From the NCBI GenBank assembly GCA_913045315.1, contig CAJWQJ010000008.1, forward strand, positions 19,942 to 83,941: 64,000 nucleotides of DNA. Reading direction: 5' to 3'. Within the stretch, counting starts at the first letter, position 1. Each line of letters starts with the position of its first letter. The notes below the pieces were generated by a model that was given only the letters and a program-made list of their open reading frames with translations, made no database searches and was not told the origin of the DNA. Positions 48,568-58,570 of this stretch are shown piece after piece. The DNA comes from an uncultured Chloroflexota bacterium. Lineage in GTDB: Bacteria > Chloroflexota > Dehalococcoidia > Lucifugimonadales > UBA1127. The translations under genes and the position numbers were made by a program.

Positions 48568-49292
48568 AGTTCTTCATAAACTTCCATCATTTTTTTCATT
48601 CCGTAACAACGAAATCCCTCTTTCAAAAAATCATCAGGTTGAACTTCTTTCATTTTTTCGATGAATTTTTCTCTCCCCCCAGCTCTATCAACCCAATCCT
48701 GAACTTGACTACGATGAGCCATCACCGCATTAGCTTTCTGTTCAACCGTATCGCTTATATCTATAAATATATCTGGTTCCTCTGATCCCCAAAAATATAT
48801 TTCTTCAACATTATGTCCTGCTAATCCCTGTTCAATATGTTCTGGGTAATGCAATCGGTCTCTTGCATAAGGAAAAACTGCATCCAAACTTACTAAGCCA
48901 GCAATACGATGATCTCTATGAATATAAAATGATTTTCGAAATGGATCTGTTGTAAATAATATATTAGGTTTATATATTCTTATGTTGTATACAAGAGCAC
49001 TCCGAAAAGGATGATCATCCTCTAAGTTTCCATCACTAAATCCTAGATGAACTATGTGTTTAACTCCTAATATCGAAGCAGCTTCTTCCTGTTCTTCTCT
49101 GCGTTTATCATTTAAATACTCTTGAGACATATCTGTGTCTCGTCCACCTCTATCGCCACTTGTGGCAACTACGTAAATTACTTCCTTGCCATCATTTGTA
49201 AGTTTTGCAACCGTTCCACCACAACCAAGTTCAGCGTCATCTGGATGTGGTGTAACAACCATTACGCGTTCAATATTTTTGAATATTTCCAT
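48564..49292 (-). CDS. PIG-L family deacetylase
   Basis: VVTPHPDDAELGCGGTVAKL; HRDHRIAG. Confidence 0.92.
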   Translation of the reverse strand: MEIFKNIERVMVVTPHPDDAELGCGGTVAKLTNDGKEVIYVVATSGDRGGRDTDMSQEYLNDKRREEQEEAASILGVKHIVHLGFSDGNLEDDHPFRSALVYNIRIYKPNILFTTDPFRKSFYIHRDHRIAGLVSLDAVFPYARDRLHYPEHIEQGLAGHNVEEIYFWGSEEPDIFIDISDTVEQKANAVMAHRSQVQDWVDRAGGREKFIEKMKEVQPDDFLKEGFRCYGMKKMMEVYEEL

Positions 49293-49473
49293 AGCATACC
49301 CCTTATTTATGATAATACATGGGTCTTATATTGTCAGATATTAAAATGTTGGGTTTGAAATAATAATCAATTGGCAAGATTAGTTATCAAACTATATAAT
49401 TAGCGTGTATAGACTTATATCAATTCAACAATTTACCCATGAAATCATGACAAATTCGGAGTAACCTCCTTGC

Positions 49474-52400
49474 ATGTTCGACAGAAATGAACGAATACAG
49501 AACCTGAAAAAGATGTTGCAAGCTCGCATCGTAATTCTTGATGGTGCTACTGGAACTGCAATACAAGAATTAAACTTAAATGCAGAAGATTTTGGTGGTG
49601 AAGAATACGAAGGATGCAACGAGCATCTTTGCATTACAAAACCTGAATCAATAGCAAACATTCATCATTCCTATTTCAATGCTGGTGCAGATATAACGGA
49701 AACAAATAGTTTCGGCTCTACTCCACTAGTTCTACAAGAATATGGTCTTGAAGATATAGCTTGGGAATTAAATTACAATGCAGCAAAAATTGCTCGTGAC
49801 GTAGCGAATTCTTTTGAAATCAATAATCAAATGAAATTTGTTGCTGGTTCAATGGGGCCTACTACAAAAACACTGTCTGTAACAGGTGGGGTTTCATTTG
49901 AAGAATTAGTTAAATCATATGAAATTCAATCCCAAGGTCTAATAGAAGGTGGTGTTGACTTTCTATTGATCGAAACAAGTCAGGACCCACTTAATCTTAA
50001 ATCTGCATTAATAGGTATTGACCAAACATTCGAAAACATCGGATTTAGTATACCAATTGCTATCCAAGCTACTATCGAATCAATGGGAACCACATTAGCA
50101 GGTCAAGATATTGAATCATTTTATGAAACAATTAAGCATCGAGATTTACTATGGGTAGGGATAAATTGTGCAACAGGTCCTGAGTTTATGACTGATCACA
50201 TTAAAACCCTTTCAGAAATATCTAAATTCCCTGTCTCCTGTGTTCCTAATGCAGGTTTACCAGATGAAAACGGTTTATATTCAGAATCGCCACAACGAAT
50301 GTCCTCATTTCTTCAACGATTTCTAAAAGAAAGATGGATTAATGTGGTTGGAGGATGTTGTGGTACAACACCTGCTCATATTAAAGAAATAGCAAGTCAA
50401 GCAAGTAGTCAAACACCAAGGAATATTATTTTAGATACTGATACAAAAATTTCCGGATTAACAACTGTAACTGTTAATAAAGATACAAGTCCAGTATTAA
50501 TTGGTGAACGATTAAATGTATTAGGAAGTCGGAAATTTAAACGATTAATCAGTGAAGGCAAAATAGAGGAAGCCGCCGAAATTGGAAGGGATCAAATTGA
50601 ATGGGGTGCCCAAGTTTTGGATATCTGTTTACAGGATCCCGATAGAAATGAAATGGAAGACATCAAAAATTTTCTGAGACAAGTAACTAAAAAAGTTCGA
50701 TCTCCAATAATGATTGATACAACAGATAAAAAAGTAATGGAAGAAGCTTTAAAGCTTACACCTGGAAAATCAATTTTAAATTCAATTAATCTTGAAGATG
50801 GGTTAAAGAGATTTGAAGAGATAGTACCACTTGCAAAACAATATGGTGCCGCATTAGTAGTGGGGTGTATAGACGATGACCCAATTCAAGCACAAGCAAT
50901 AACTAGGGAAAGAAAACTAGAAGTTGCCCAAAAATCATATCTAATACTTACTGAAACATTCGGAATTGCACCTGAAGATATAATTTTCGACCCTCTTGTT
51001 TTTCCTATAGGAACCGGGGATGAATCCTATATTGGTTCTGGAGTTGAAACAATAGAGGGAATAAAGTTAATCAAAAAAGAATTTCCATTATGCAAAACTG
51101 TTTTAGGCATCTCAAATGTATCATTCGGTTTACCATTAAACGGAAGAGAAGTTTTAAATGCAGTTTTTCTTTACCATTGTGTTCAAGCTGGACTTGATAT
51201 GGCCATTGTTAATCCAGAAAGACTCGAAAGGTATATCAGCATATCAGATGAAGATAAACAGGTTTCAGAAAACCTTATTTATTGGACAGGCAACGATCCA
51301 ATAGGTGATTTTGCTTCTAACTTTCGAGGAAAAGAAGCTTCCAAACCTAAAGCAAACATTACTCTACTTCCGTTGGAAGAAAGACTTGCAAACTACATTA
51401 TAAGGGGCTCAAAACAAGGCCTTATTGAAGATCTTGAGAAAGCCTTAGAAATATCCACTCCTCTTGAAATCATAAACGGACCTTTAATGGCAGGAATGGA
51501 TGAAGTTGGTCAACTCTTTAATGATAATCAAATGATCGTGGCCGAAGTTCTTCAATCGGCCGAGTCTATGAAAGCTGCCGTATCCTTTCTTGAACAATTC
51601 ATGGACAAATCTGACACCATTGCAAAAGGAAAAATCATGCTCGCAACTGTAAAAGGGGATGTTCATGATATTGGAAAAAATCTTGTAGACATTATATTAT
51701 CCAATAATGGATATACAGTTATAAATTTAGGTATAAAAATTCCACCTGGAGAGCTTATCCAAGCGTACAATAAACACAAACCCGATATTATTGGCTTGTC
51801 TGGATTACTGGTTAAATCAGCACAAATGATGGTAGAAACTGCTCAGGAATTTAAAGAATCAAACATAACGGTACCAATTCTCGTAGGTGGAGCTGCTTTA
51901 ACAAATAGATTTACTCGATTAAGAATTGCACCAGAATATAATGGCCTTGTTGCATATGCTCAAGATGCAATGCAGGGATTAGGAATTACAAATAGACTAT
52001 TAAATGAAAAAGAAGTGCAATTGCTTACCAAGGAGCTAGCTAATCTGGATATAGAAATGCAAGATTCTACCCCAAAAGACATCCCATACATTCGTCCTGT
52101 AGAAATCCCATCAACCATTGTAAATACCAATTTAGATATCCCGGAACCTCAAAGCTTAACACCAAAAATTTATACTAATTATGACTTGAAAGAAATATTT
52201 TCTTACATAAATCCAGTTATGCTTTACACCCGTCATTTAGGATATAGAGGAAGGTTTGAAGAAGCATTAATGACCAATGATCCAAAAGCGATGGAACTTT
52301 ATGATTTAGTTAAAGAAGTTCAAAATGAAATGATCGACAGGAAAGATATTATAGCTTCGGCAATTTATAAGTTTTTCCCAGCTTTTTCTGAACAAAAAAC

Positions 52401-52980
52401 ACTAATAATCTATGACGATGAAAGAATTTTGCCTATTGAAAAATTCGAATTTGGACGTCAATCCACAGGTGATTTACTATGTTTAAGTGATTTCGTATCT
52501 TCAACAAAATCGGGTAAACCCGACCACATTGCTATGTTTGTTACTTCGATAAGTGATTCTGCAAGATTATGGGCTGACAAACTACGATCAGATGGTGAAT
52601 TTCTACGTTCACACATCGTACAATCATTAGCTATAGAGGGTGCGGAAGCTTTCGCTGAAATCATACATCAGCAAATAAGAAATGAATGGGGTATAAAAGA
52701 CAAAAAAGACATTACCCTAAGGGAGTTATTTCAAGCAAGGTATACGGGTAAAAGATATTCATTTGGATATCCAGCTTGCCCAAGGCTTGAAGATCAAGAA
52801 AAATTATTCCGACTTTTAAACATTCAATCATTACTACCTGTAAGTCTTACCGAAGGATACATGATGGAACCAGAAAGCAGCGTTAGCGCCTTAGTAACGC
52901 ACCACGTTGATGCTAAGTATTTCAATCTTAATGTTAAAGATATTGAAATTCTCGAGAAGGACATAGAAAATAATCAATGA
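49474..52980 (+). CDS. metH: Cobalamin-dependent methionine synthase
   Basis: Homocysteine domain (NVVGGCCGTTPAHI), pterin domain, B12 domain (KGDVHDIGKNLVDIIL) and activation domain (YSFGYPACPRLEDQ). Confidence 0.95.
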   Translation: MFDRNERIQNLKKMLQARIVILDGATGTAIQELNLNAEDFGGEEYEGCNEHLCITKPESIANIHHSYFNAGADITETNSFGSTPLVLQEYGLEDIAWELNYNAAKIARDVANSFEINNQMKFVAGSMGPTTKTLSVTGGVSFEELVKSYEIQSQGLIEGGVDFLLIETSQDPLNLKSALIGIDQTFENIGFSIPIAIQATIESMGTTLAGQDIESFYETIKHRDLLWVGINCATGPEFMTDHIKTLSEISKFPVSCVPNAGLPDENGLYSESPQRMSSFLQRFLKERWINVVGGCCGTTPAHIKEIASQASSQTPRNIILDTDTKISGLTTVTVNKDTSPVLIGERLNVLGSRKFKRLISEGKIEEAAEIGRDQIEWGAQVLDICLQDPDRNEMEDIKNFLRQVTKKVRSPIMIDTTDKKVMEEALKLTPGKSILNSINLEDGLKRFEEIVPLAKQYGAALVVGCIDDDPIQAQAITRERKLEVAQKSYLILTETFGIAPEDIIFDPLVFPIGTGDESYIGSGVETIEGIKLIKKEFPLCKTVLGISNVSFGLPLNGREVLNAVFLYHCVQAGLDMAIVNPERLERYISISDEDKQVSENLIYWTGNDPIGDFASNFRGKEASKPKANITLLPLEERLANYIIRGSKQGLIEDLEKALEISTPLEIINGPLMAGMDEVGQLFNDNQMIVAEVLQSAESMKAAVSFLEQFMDKSDTIAKGKIMLATVKGDVHDIGKNLVDIILSNNGYTVINLGIKIPPGELIQAYNKHKPDIIGLSGLLVKSAQMMVETAQEFKESNITVPILVGGAALTNRFTRLRIAPEYNGLVAYAQDAMQGLGITNRLLNEKEVQLLTKELANLDIEMQDSTPKDIPYIRPVEIPSTIVNTNLDIPEPQSLTPKIYTNYDLKEIFSYINPVMLYTRHLGYRGRFEEALMTNDPKAMELYDLVKEVQNEMIDRKDIIASAIYKFFPAFSEQKTLIIYDDERILPIEKFEFGRQSTGDLLCLSDFVSSTKSGKPDHIAMFVTSISDSARLWADKLRSDGEFLRSHIVQSLAIEGAEAFAEIIHQQIRNEWGIKDKKDITLRELFQARYTGKRYSFGYPACPRLEDQEKLFRLLNIQSLLPVSLTEGYMMEPESSVSALVTHHVDAKYFNLNVKDIEILEKDIENNQ

Positions 52981-52983
52981 ACA

Positions 52984-53436
52984 CTATCCTTTTGAAGGTA
53001 ATAAGATTGTAGCTTCTCCTGGTGCAGTTTCTTGACCATCTTGATTTTTCAGACTTATAGAAAAATCTACTAAGTGTTCACCATTTTCAAATCTCTTATC
53101 TATAACTTTAGCAGTACATGTCAAAAAATCATTCTTTTGATTCTTGGCTCGAAATTGACACCCTAGTTTACGAACCTGAGCTTCATCACCAGCCCACTCA
53201 CGAAACATATTATGGAAATAAGCGAATCGAAGATTACCCATTCCGAACGCACCCTGTTCATTCAATGCAGCTTTCCCTGCTTCATCATCCATATGGATGT
53301 AAACAAATTCATCATTTACAGCTGCATAACGATTCCAATGCATAAAATCAGTTTGCCTGCTCCATGGAGTTACTTCTTGTCCAATCTCAACATCTTCCCA
53401 ATACACATTAAAAGTCATGAGTACTCCTCTTTTCAA
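52984..53436 (-). CDS. MaoC-like/hotdog dehydratase-family protein
   Basis: Hotdog-like FNVYWEDVEIGQEVTPWSRQTDFMHWNRYAAVND. Confidence 0.72.
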   Translation of the reverse strand: MKRGVLMTFNVYWEDVEIGQEVTPWSRQTDFMHWNRYAAVNDEFVYIHMDDEAGKAALNEQGAFGMGNLRFAYFHNMFREWAGDEAQVRKLGCQFRAKNQKNDFLTCTAKVIDKRFENGEHLVDFSISLKNQDGQETAPGEATILLPSKG

Positions 53437-53439
53437 TAA

Positions 53440-53934
53440 TTAATAACGAATACCAATAGATTTACGTATTTTTACAAGATCTCCACGTTGATTTACCCAT
53501 CGTGTTTCAGTAGTTGAAAACAACGTTAACCCCAAGCTTGTGGTGCGTTCATTCCATTCAGATAATGCAGTACTAGAGGAAATCACATCTCCAGGTCGCA
53601 TAGGTGCATAATATTCTTCTGTTTGCCCACCATTCATAGCTCGGGTGCCTACACCTCCACCTTGAGGTGTTTGTAAACCAACTGGAGTAGGTTCTTTTTC
53701 TACTGGCCACGCAAATGGATTAAATTCGGAAGGTGCTATGATACCACTCCAATGAGTTGTTTTTGCATAATCAGTATCCCAAAATATTTTAGGTGGGGTT
53801 TCAGGCCAGTAAACCGCTATAGCCCACTTGCGAATATCGGAATCTGAAATAGGTGGTGAAACTTTAGCTTCACTCCAAACACCTTTGCGATCTAACATAT
53901 CTTGTGTTACGAGTGTTTCAATTTGATCCGACAA
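53440..53934 (-). CDS. MaoC N-terminal/FAS1-type dehydratase-domain protein
   Basis: ISDSDIRKWAIAVYWPETPPKIFWDTDYAKTTHWSGIIAPSEFNPFAW. Confidence 0.75.
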   Translation of the reverse strand: MSDQIETLVTQDMLDRKGVWSEAKVSPPISDSDIRKWAIAVYWPETPPKIFWDTDYAKTTHWSGIIAPSEFNPFAWPVEKEPTPVGLQTPQGGGVGTRAMNGGQTEEYYAPMRPGDVISSSTALSEWNERTTSLGLTLFSTTETRWVNQRGDLVKIRKSIGIRY

Positions 53935-54019
53935 AATTCACCTCTTTATTTGAATAATTTTCAGAGGATTATACCTTTTAAATAATAACAATCAAGAAAA
54001 AAATTGAATTTTAGTATTT

Positions 54020-55816
54020 TTATTCATCCTGGAAATTCAATTCATACAATTCACGGTAACGACCGTTCCGTTTAAATAAATACTCATGGTTACCCATTTC
54101 AACAATTCTTCCAGATTCCAATACAATAATATTATCACTGTTTACTATAGTAGAAATTCTATGAGCAATGATAATTGATGTTCGATTTTTTAGCATAATT
54201 CTCATTGCATCCTGAATTAATTTCTCTGATTGGGAATCAATATTAGCTGTAGCCTCATCAAGTATTAAAACCCTAGGATTCATCACCATTGCCCTACAAA
54301 AACTTATTAATTGACGTTCACCCATACTAAGATTTCGACCACGTTCTTGAAGAACAGTATCATATCCATTTTCAAGATTCATAATAAATTCATGTGCTCC
54401 TAGATGTCTGGTAACCTTCTCAATTTCTTCATGAGTTATTTCCTGACGGTTATAACAAATATTTTCTCTGACAGTCATGGAATACAAAAATGGTTCTTGC
54501 AAAACCATACTAATTTGATTTGAAAGAAAACTTCTTTCTAAATTAGTAATGTCATATCCATCAAGAATAATTTTACCTGAGGTAGGGTCATATAATCGTG
54601 ATAAAAGTGAAGCTAAAGTAGTTTTCCCGGCACCAGTCAGTCCAACTAGTGCGATTGAAGTGGATGGAGGTATATCAACATTAATATCTTCCAAAACAGT
54701 CTTTCCGTTATCATAATGAAACCCAACGTGCTCAATCTGAATATGTCCTTTTGATGGAACGAGACCTTGGAGTTTACCTTCATTCTTCATTTCTGCATGA
54801 ATATCCAGCAATTCGAAAATTCGTCCTCCCGAAGCCATTGCCCGTTGAAAAACTGTATATTGCATTGAAATAACACGTACCGGCTCGAACAATCGTTGTA
54901 TATACAAAAGAAAAGCTACAAGAAACCCTAATTCTAAAGTTCCTTCAAAAACCATTAATCCCCCAACAATTATCACCAAACCCATAGAAACAATTGTTAA
55001 TACATCAACAACAGGCAGCAAAATTGCTGAAAGTTTTGCTGCGTGAATAGCAGCATCTCTATGCGCAGCATTCAATTCATCAAATAAATATAAATTTTTG
55101 TCCTGCCTATTCATACTTTGAGTTACACGCACACCTGAAATATTTTCTTGCAAGCTAGCATTAACACTTGATATTGCAGTTCTAACTTTTACAAAAATTG
55201 GTTTTGATTTCATTTGCCAATAAATCATAATTCCAATCAGAATTGGAAATGTAGAAAGAGTAACAAGTGCCAGAAAAGGATTCATGAAAAACATTATTGC
55301 AATTATGCATCCTAACATTGCAATATCACCTACAGTAATAATTCCAATATCCATGAATTCTTCTAGTTGATTGACATCATTTTGCACTCGGGACATTATT
55401 CGCCCAACAATTGTACGATCAAAGAACGCTGTGGATTGACGCTGCAAATGATCAAACATAGATTTACGAATATCAGCTAAAACTCTTACACTCAATCGTG
55501 CTAATGAATAATACTGTAAATAGTTGGAGAGCATATTCAAAATAATAATTCCAAAAAAGGATGCACAAACAAGATTAAATGTCATCCAATTTGGACCAAA
55601 ATTCACACTTGGAACAATAAATCCATCAATAGCCCATGCAATAATTAATGGTTGAAGGGACATGGAAAAAATATGCCCAATCATTCCAATAACTGCCCAA
55701 ATACCCCACTTGTAATAAGGTAGAGCATAATTTATCAATCTTCTAACTACTATATGATCATAGATTTTACCTTGAACAAGTTCGTCTAGTTCGGATTGCC
55801 CAATGTAGCTAGTCAG
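54020..55816 (-). CDS. ABC transporter, fused TM-ATPase exporter (MdlB/LmrA-like)
   Basis: GLTGAGKTTLASLLSRLYDP, LSMGERQLISFCRA, LILDEATANID. Start placed at CTG 55816 with GGAGG 6 nt upstream; the track start overlaps the preceding gene. Confidence 0.92.
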   Translation of the reverse strand: MTSYIGQSELDELVQGKIYDHIVVRRLINYALPYYKWGIWAVIGMIGHIFSMSLQPLIIAWAIDGFIVPSVNFGPNWMTFNLVCASFFGIIILNMLSNYLQYYSLARLSVRVLADIRKSMFDHLQRQSTAFFDRTIVGRIMSRVQNDVNQLEEFMDIGIITVGDIAMLGCIIAIMFFMNPFLALVTLSTFPILIGIMIYWQMKSKPIFVKVRTAISSVNASLQENISGVRVTQSMNRQDKNLYLFDELNAAHRDAAIHAAKLSAILLPVVDVLTIVSMGLVIIVGGLMVFEGTLELGFLVAFLLYIQRLFEPVRVISMQYTVFQRAMASGGRIFELLDIHAEMKNEGKLQGLVPSKGHIQIEHVGFHYDNGKTVLEDINVDIPPSTSIALVGLTGAGKTTLASLLSRLYDPTSGKIILDGYDITNLERSFLSNQISMVLQEPFLYSMTVRENICYNRQEITHEEIEKVTRHLGAHEFIMNLENGYDTVLQERGRNLSMGERQLISFCRAMVMNPRVLILDEATANIDSQSEKLIQDAMRIMLKNRTSIIIAHRISTIVNSDNIIVLESGRIVEMGNHEYLFKRNGRYRELYELNFQDE

Positions 55817-55835
55817 TTTAAACCTCCAGCAAATT

Positions 55836-57608
55836 TTAACTTCGAGAATTTGTTTGCAATAAATGCAAATCTCTATATTCTCCAGGACTCTCAATTAATT
55901 GTGAATGGGAACCTTTCTGAACAATTTTTCCATTGTTAAGAACAATAATAAAATCAGCATCCCGAACAGCTGTTAATCTATGACTGATTGTAATTATTGT
56001 CTTACCGCTAATATTGTTATTTATTGCCTCAATTAATTCATTTTCAGTATCTACATCAACACTTGAGGTAGAATCATCAAATATAATTATCGGATTTTCG
56101 CGTAATATGGTTCGTGCAAGAGAAAGTCTCTGTTTTTGACCACCTGAAAGACCTGTACCTCGTTCTCCTACTACCGTGTCATAGCCAAGCGGAAGGGTAA
56201 GAATAAATTCATGAATTTGGGATATTTTTGCGGCTTCTATTACCTTTTCAATTGTTGCATCTGGAAATCCGTATGAAATATTGTCATAAATGCTCATTGT
56301 GTGCACAAAAACATCTTGTTGAACAATACCTACACTTTTTCTAAGTGATTCCAAAGAAATGTCTCTTATATCATACCCGTCAATTGTTATAGAACCACTG
56401 GAAACATCATAAAATCGGGGAATAAGATGGGCAATAGTAGTCTTTCCACTACCATGAGTTCCGATTATACCAATATGTTGCCCCGATTCTACTGTTAAAT
56501 TTAAGTTTTCAATGTCCCAATCACCATTTTCTCTATACCTGAAAAAAATCTGATTGAAATCAATTCTTCCTTTTGTTTTAGTTAAATTAATGGCATCTAT
56601 CCTGTTGTTTATAACTGGAATTTGATCCACTATGGTAAAAAGCCGTTGCCCGCAAGATGACGCTCTCGAAAAACTATTTACCATCCAACCTATCATTCTT
56701 ATAGGCATTTGAAGAAGTCCCATATAAAAAATAAAAGAAGTCAACTCTCCAGGATTTAAATTGTTATAAATAGTTTCCCCATCTTGAAAAGATGTTCCTG
56801 CAAGAATATCTCGCCCTCCAACCCAAAGAATTGCAGCTAATGATAAGAAAAATAGACAATTCATTATTGAAAAATTTCCTGCCCACAATACTTGTGTCTT
56901 TCTAGTTTCATCAGCAACTGATTCTGCCGCAAACGAAAATCTTTTTTTTTCAAATTCCTCTGCAGCGAATGATTTTACAACCCTAATTCCATTTAGATTT
57001 TCTTGTAGAACTGTATTCATTCTAGCGGCGAGTGTTTGAATTATCAGCCATCCATGTCTTAGTCTTCTACTTGTAGAAACCGCACGCCAAGAAAGTAATG
57101 GTAAAAAAGCCATACTTACCATCGCTAATTTAAAATCAGTTGCAATCATAGCTCCCCCAATTCCAACTATCATTGCAACCACGAAACCTGCACGAATTGC
57201 ACCCATGTTGACAAACATTCGTACACCTTCAACATCTATCGTTGCACGTGACATGAGGTTCCCTGTAGTTTCGGAATCATGAAAAGAGAAACTGAGGTGC
57301 TGTAATTTATCAAAATACATATTTCTTAGATCATATGCCCACTTTTGGGCTACGAGTTCACCAATATATGTTTGCCCAAATGAAAATAATCCTCGGCTTA
57401 AACCAGCTAAAAATAATATAATACACACTCTATAAAGATCTGTAATATCCGCCCCTTCTGACACAAGTATGCTGTTCACACTTGCTCCTATGAACCATGG
57501 AATAGCCATAGCAGAAAGCGATGCTCCAATAACAGAAATATATCCAAGAGCTACTAGCTTTGGGTATTTTCTGAAAACTTGTTTAAAGATTCTAAATATT
57601 ACTAACAT
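55836..57608 (-). CDS. ABC transporter, fused TM-ATPase exporter (MdlA/LmrA-like)
   Basis: GTHGSGKTTIAHLIPRFYD, LSGGQKQRLSLARTI, IIFDDSTSSVD. Confidence 0.93.
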   Translation of the reverse strand: MLVIFRIFKQVFRKYPKLVALGYISVIGASLSAMAIPWFIGASVNSILVSEGADITDLYRVCIILFLAGLSRGLFSFGQTYIGELVAQKWAYDLRNMYFDKLQHLSFSFHDSETTGNLMSRATIDVEGVRMFVNMGAIRAGFVVAMIVGIGGAMIATDFKLAMVSMAFLPLLSWRAVSTSRRLRHGWLIIQTLAARMNTVLQENLNGIRVVKSFAAEEFEKKRFSFAAESVADETRKTQVLWAGNFSIMNCLFFLSLAAILWVGGRDILAGTSFQDGETIYNNLNPGELTSFIFYMGLLQMPIRMIGWMVNSFSRASSCGQRLFTIVDQIPVINNRIDAINLTKTKGRIDFNQIFFRYRENGDWDIENLNLTVESGQHIGIIGTHGSGKTTIAHLIPRFYDVSSGSITIDGYDIRDISLESLRKSVGIVQQDVFVHTMSIYDNISYGFPDATIEKVIEAAKISQIHEFILTLPLGYDTVVGERGTGLSGGQKQRLSLARTILRENPIIIFDDSTSSVDVDTENELIEAINNNISGKTIITISHRLTAVRDADFIIVLNNGKIVQKGSHSQLIESPGEYRDLHLLQTNSRS

Positions 57609-57617
57609 GAACCATGC

Positions 57618-58568
57618 CTAAAAATTTTCCTTTGCAGTAATAAAAATAACACCTGTCAGAATCATAAGTATTGCAAATAATTTCAAAAGTATCATCTTCT
57701 TACCAAGAGACTCAGAAAGTATACCAACTCTAGGCAAACTTAATAAACTACTTAGGCCCAATATAAATAAAGGTCTGGAAGCCATTAACACAGTGACTAA
57801 TGATACTGGCCCAGCACTAAGTGCAGAAACCTGCAGAAATATTGAAATTGGAGCTATTATCACTTGGCTTATGATTACTAAAACTTTACTCGATATATTA
57901 TTTAAACTGATTTTAAGATCTTGAATAACTTTAACTGGCTCCCAAATAACCGATAATAAAATTAAGAAGAAACCAGTAGACAAGGTTCTTAGAACAAAAA
58001 GATTCCAAAATAAGGCATTCCCCGAATAATTATTCATATTTAAAGCATACTTGTAAGCTACCTCACCACTCCCATAAAAACCACTTGCTAAAATTACTAG
58101 CATGCAAAGAATTAAATTTCTATAGTTCAATTTAGTCTGATTTATATTCCCTGTACCTGTTGCAATTCCTGCACCCATAACCACAAAAATTATTGAAATC
58201 CAATCAAGAAATTCTAATTTTTCATTAAGAATTAATGATGCTAATATTGCGGCAAAAATTGGATATGATGATAGAAGAGAATATACACGAGAAATATCTA
58301 GTGTTTTCAGAGAATAGAAAATAATACAAAGCATTAAACCAGAAGTAAACCCGGATATGATTGCAAATAAATAACTTTCCCAGTAATTATCAAGCGATAA
58401 CGGAACAACGAGAGATATTAATAACCCGATAAATACTTGTACACCACCAATTACAACACAAAAACTTTTTGAATTGCTAAACCACCTATTCAGTAATACT
58501 TTTTCCATTATAGAAAGTATTGAAAATGATATCGTCCCTGAAAGTGCAAGAGCAACCCAGTCTGTCAA
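57618..58568 (-). CDS. EamA/DMT-family transporter
   Basis: 10-TM pattern with internal duplication; YSLLSSYPIFAAILASLILNEKLEFLDWISIIFVVMGAGIA. Confidence 0.85.
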   Translation of the reverse strand: MTDWVALALSGTISFSILSIMEKVLLNRWFSNSKSFCVVIGGVQVFIGLLISLVVPLSLDNYWESYLFAIISGFTSGLMLCIIFYSLKTLDISRVYSLLSSYPIFAAILASLILNEKLEFLDWISIIFVVMGAGIATGTGNINQTKLNYRNLILCMLVILASGFYGSGEVAYKYALNMNNYSGNALFWNLFVLRTLSTGFFLILLSVIWEPVKVIQDLKISLNNISSKVLVIISQVIIAPISIFLQVSALSAGPVSLVTVLMASRPLFILGLSSLLSLPRVGILSESLGKKMILLKLFAILMILTGVIFITAKENF

Positions 58569-58570
58569 TA

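Noticed and set aside
49293-49473. Possible cobalamin or SAM riboswitch upstream of metH
   Set aside because: No recognisable B12-box or SAM-I core by eye; would need an Infernal scan.
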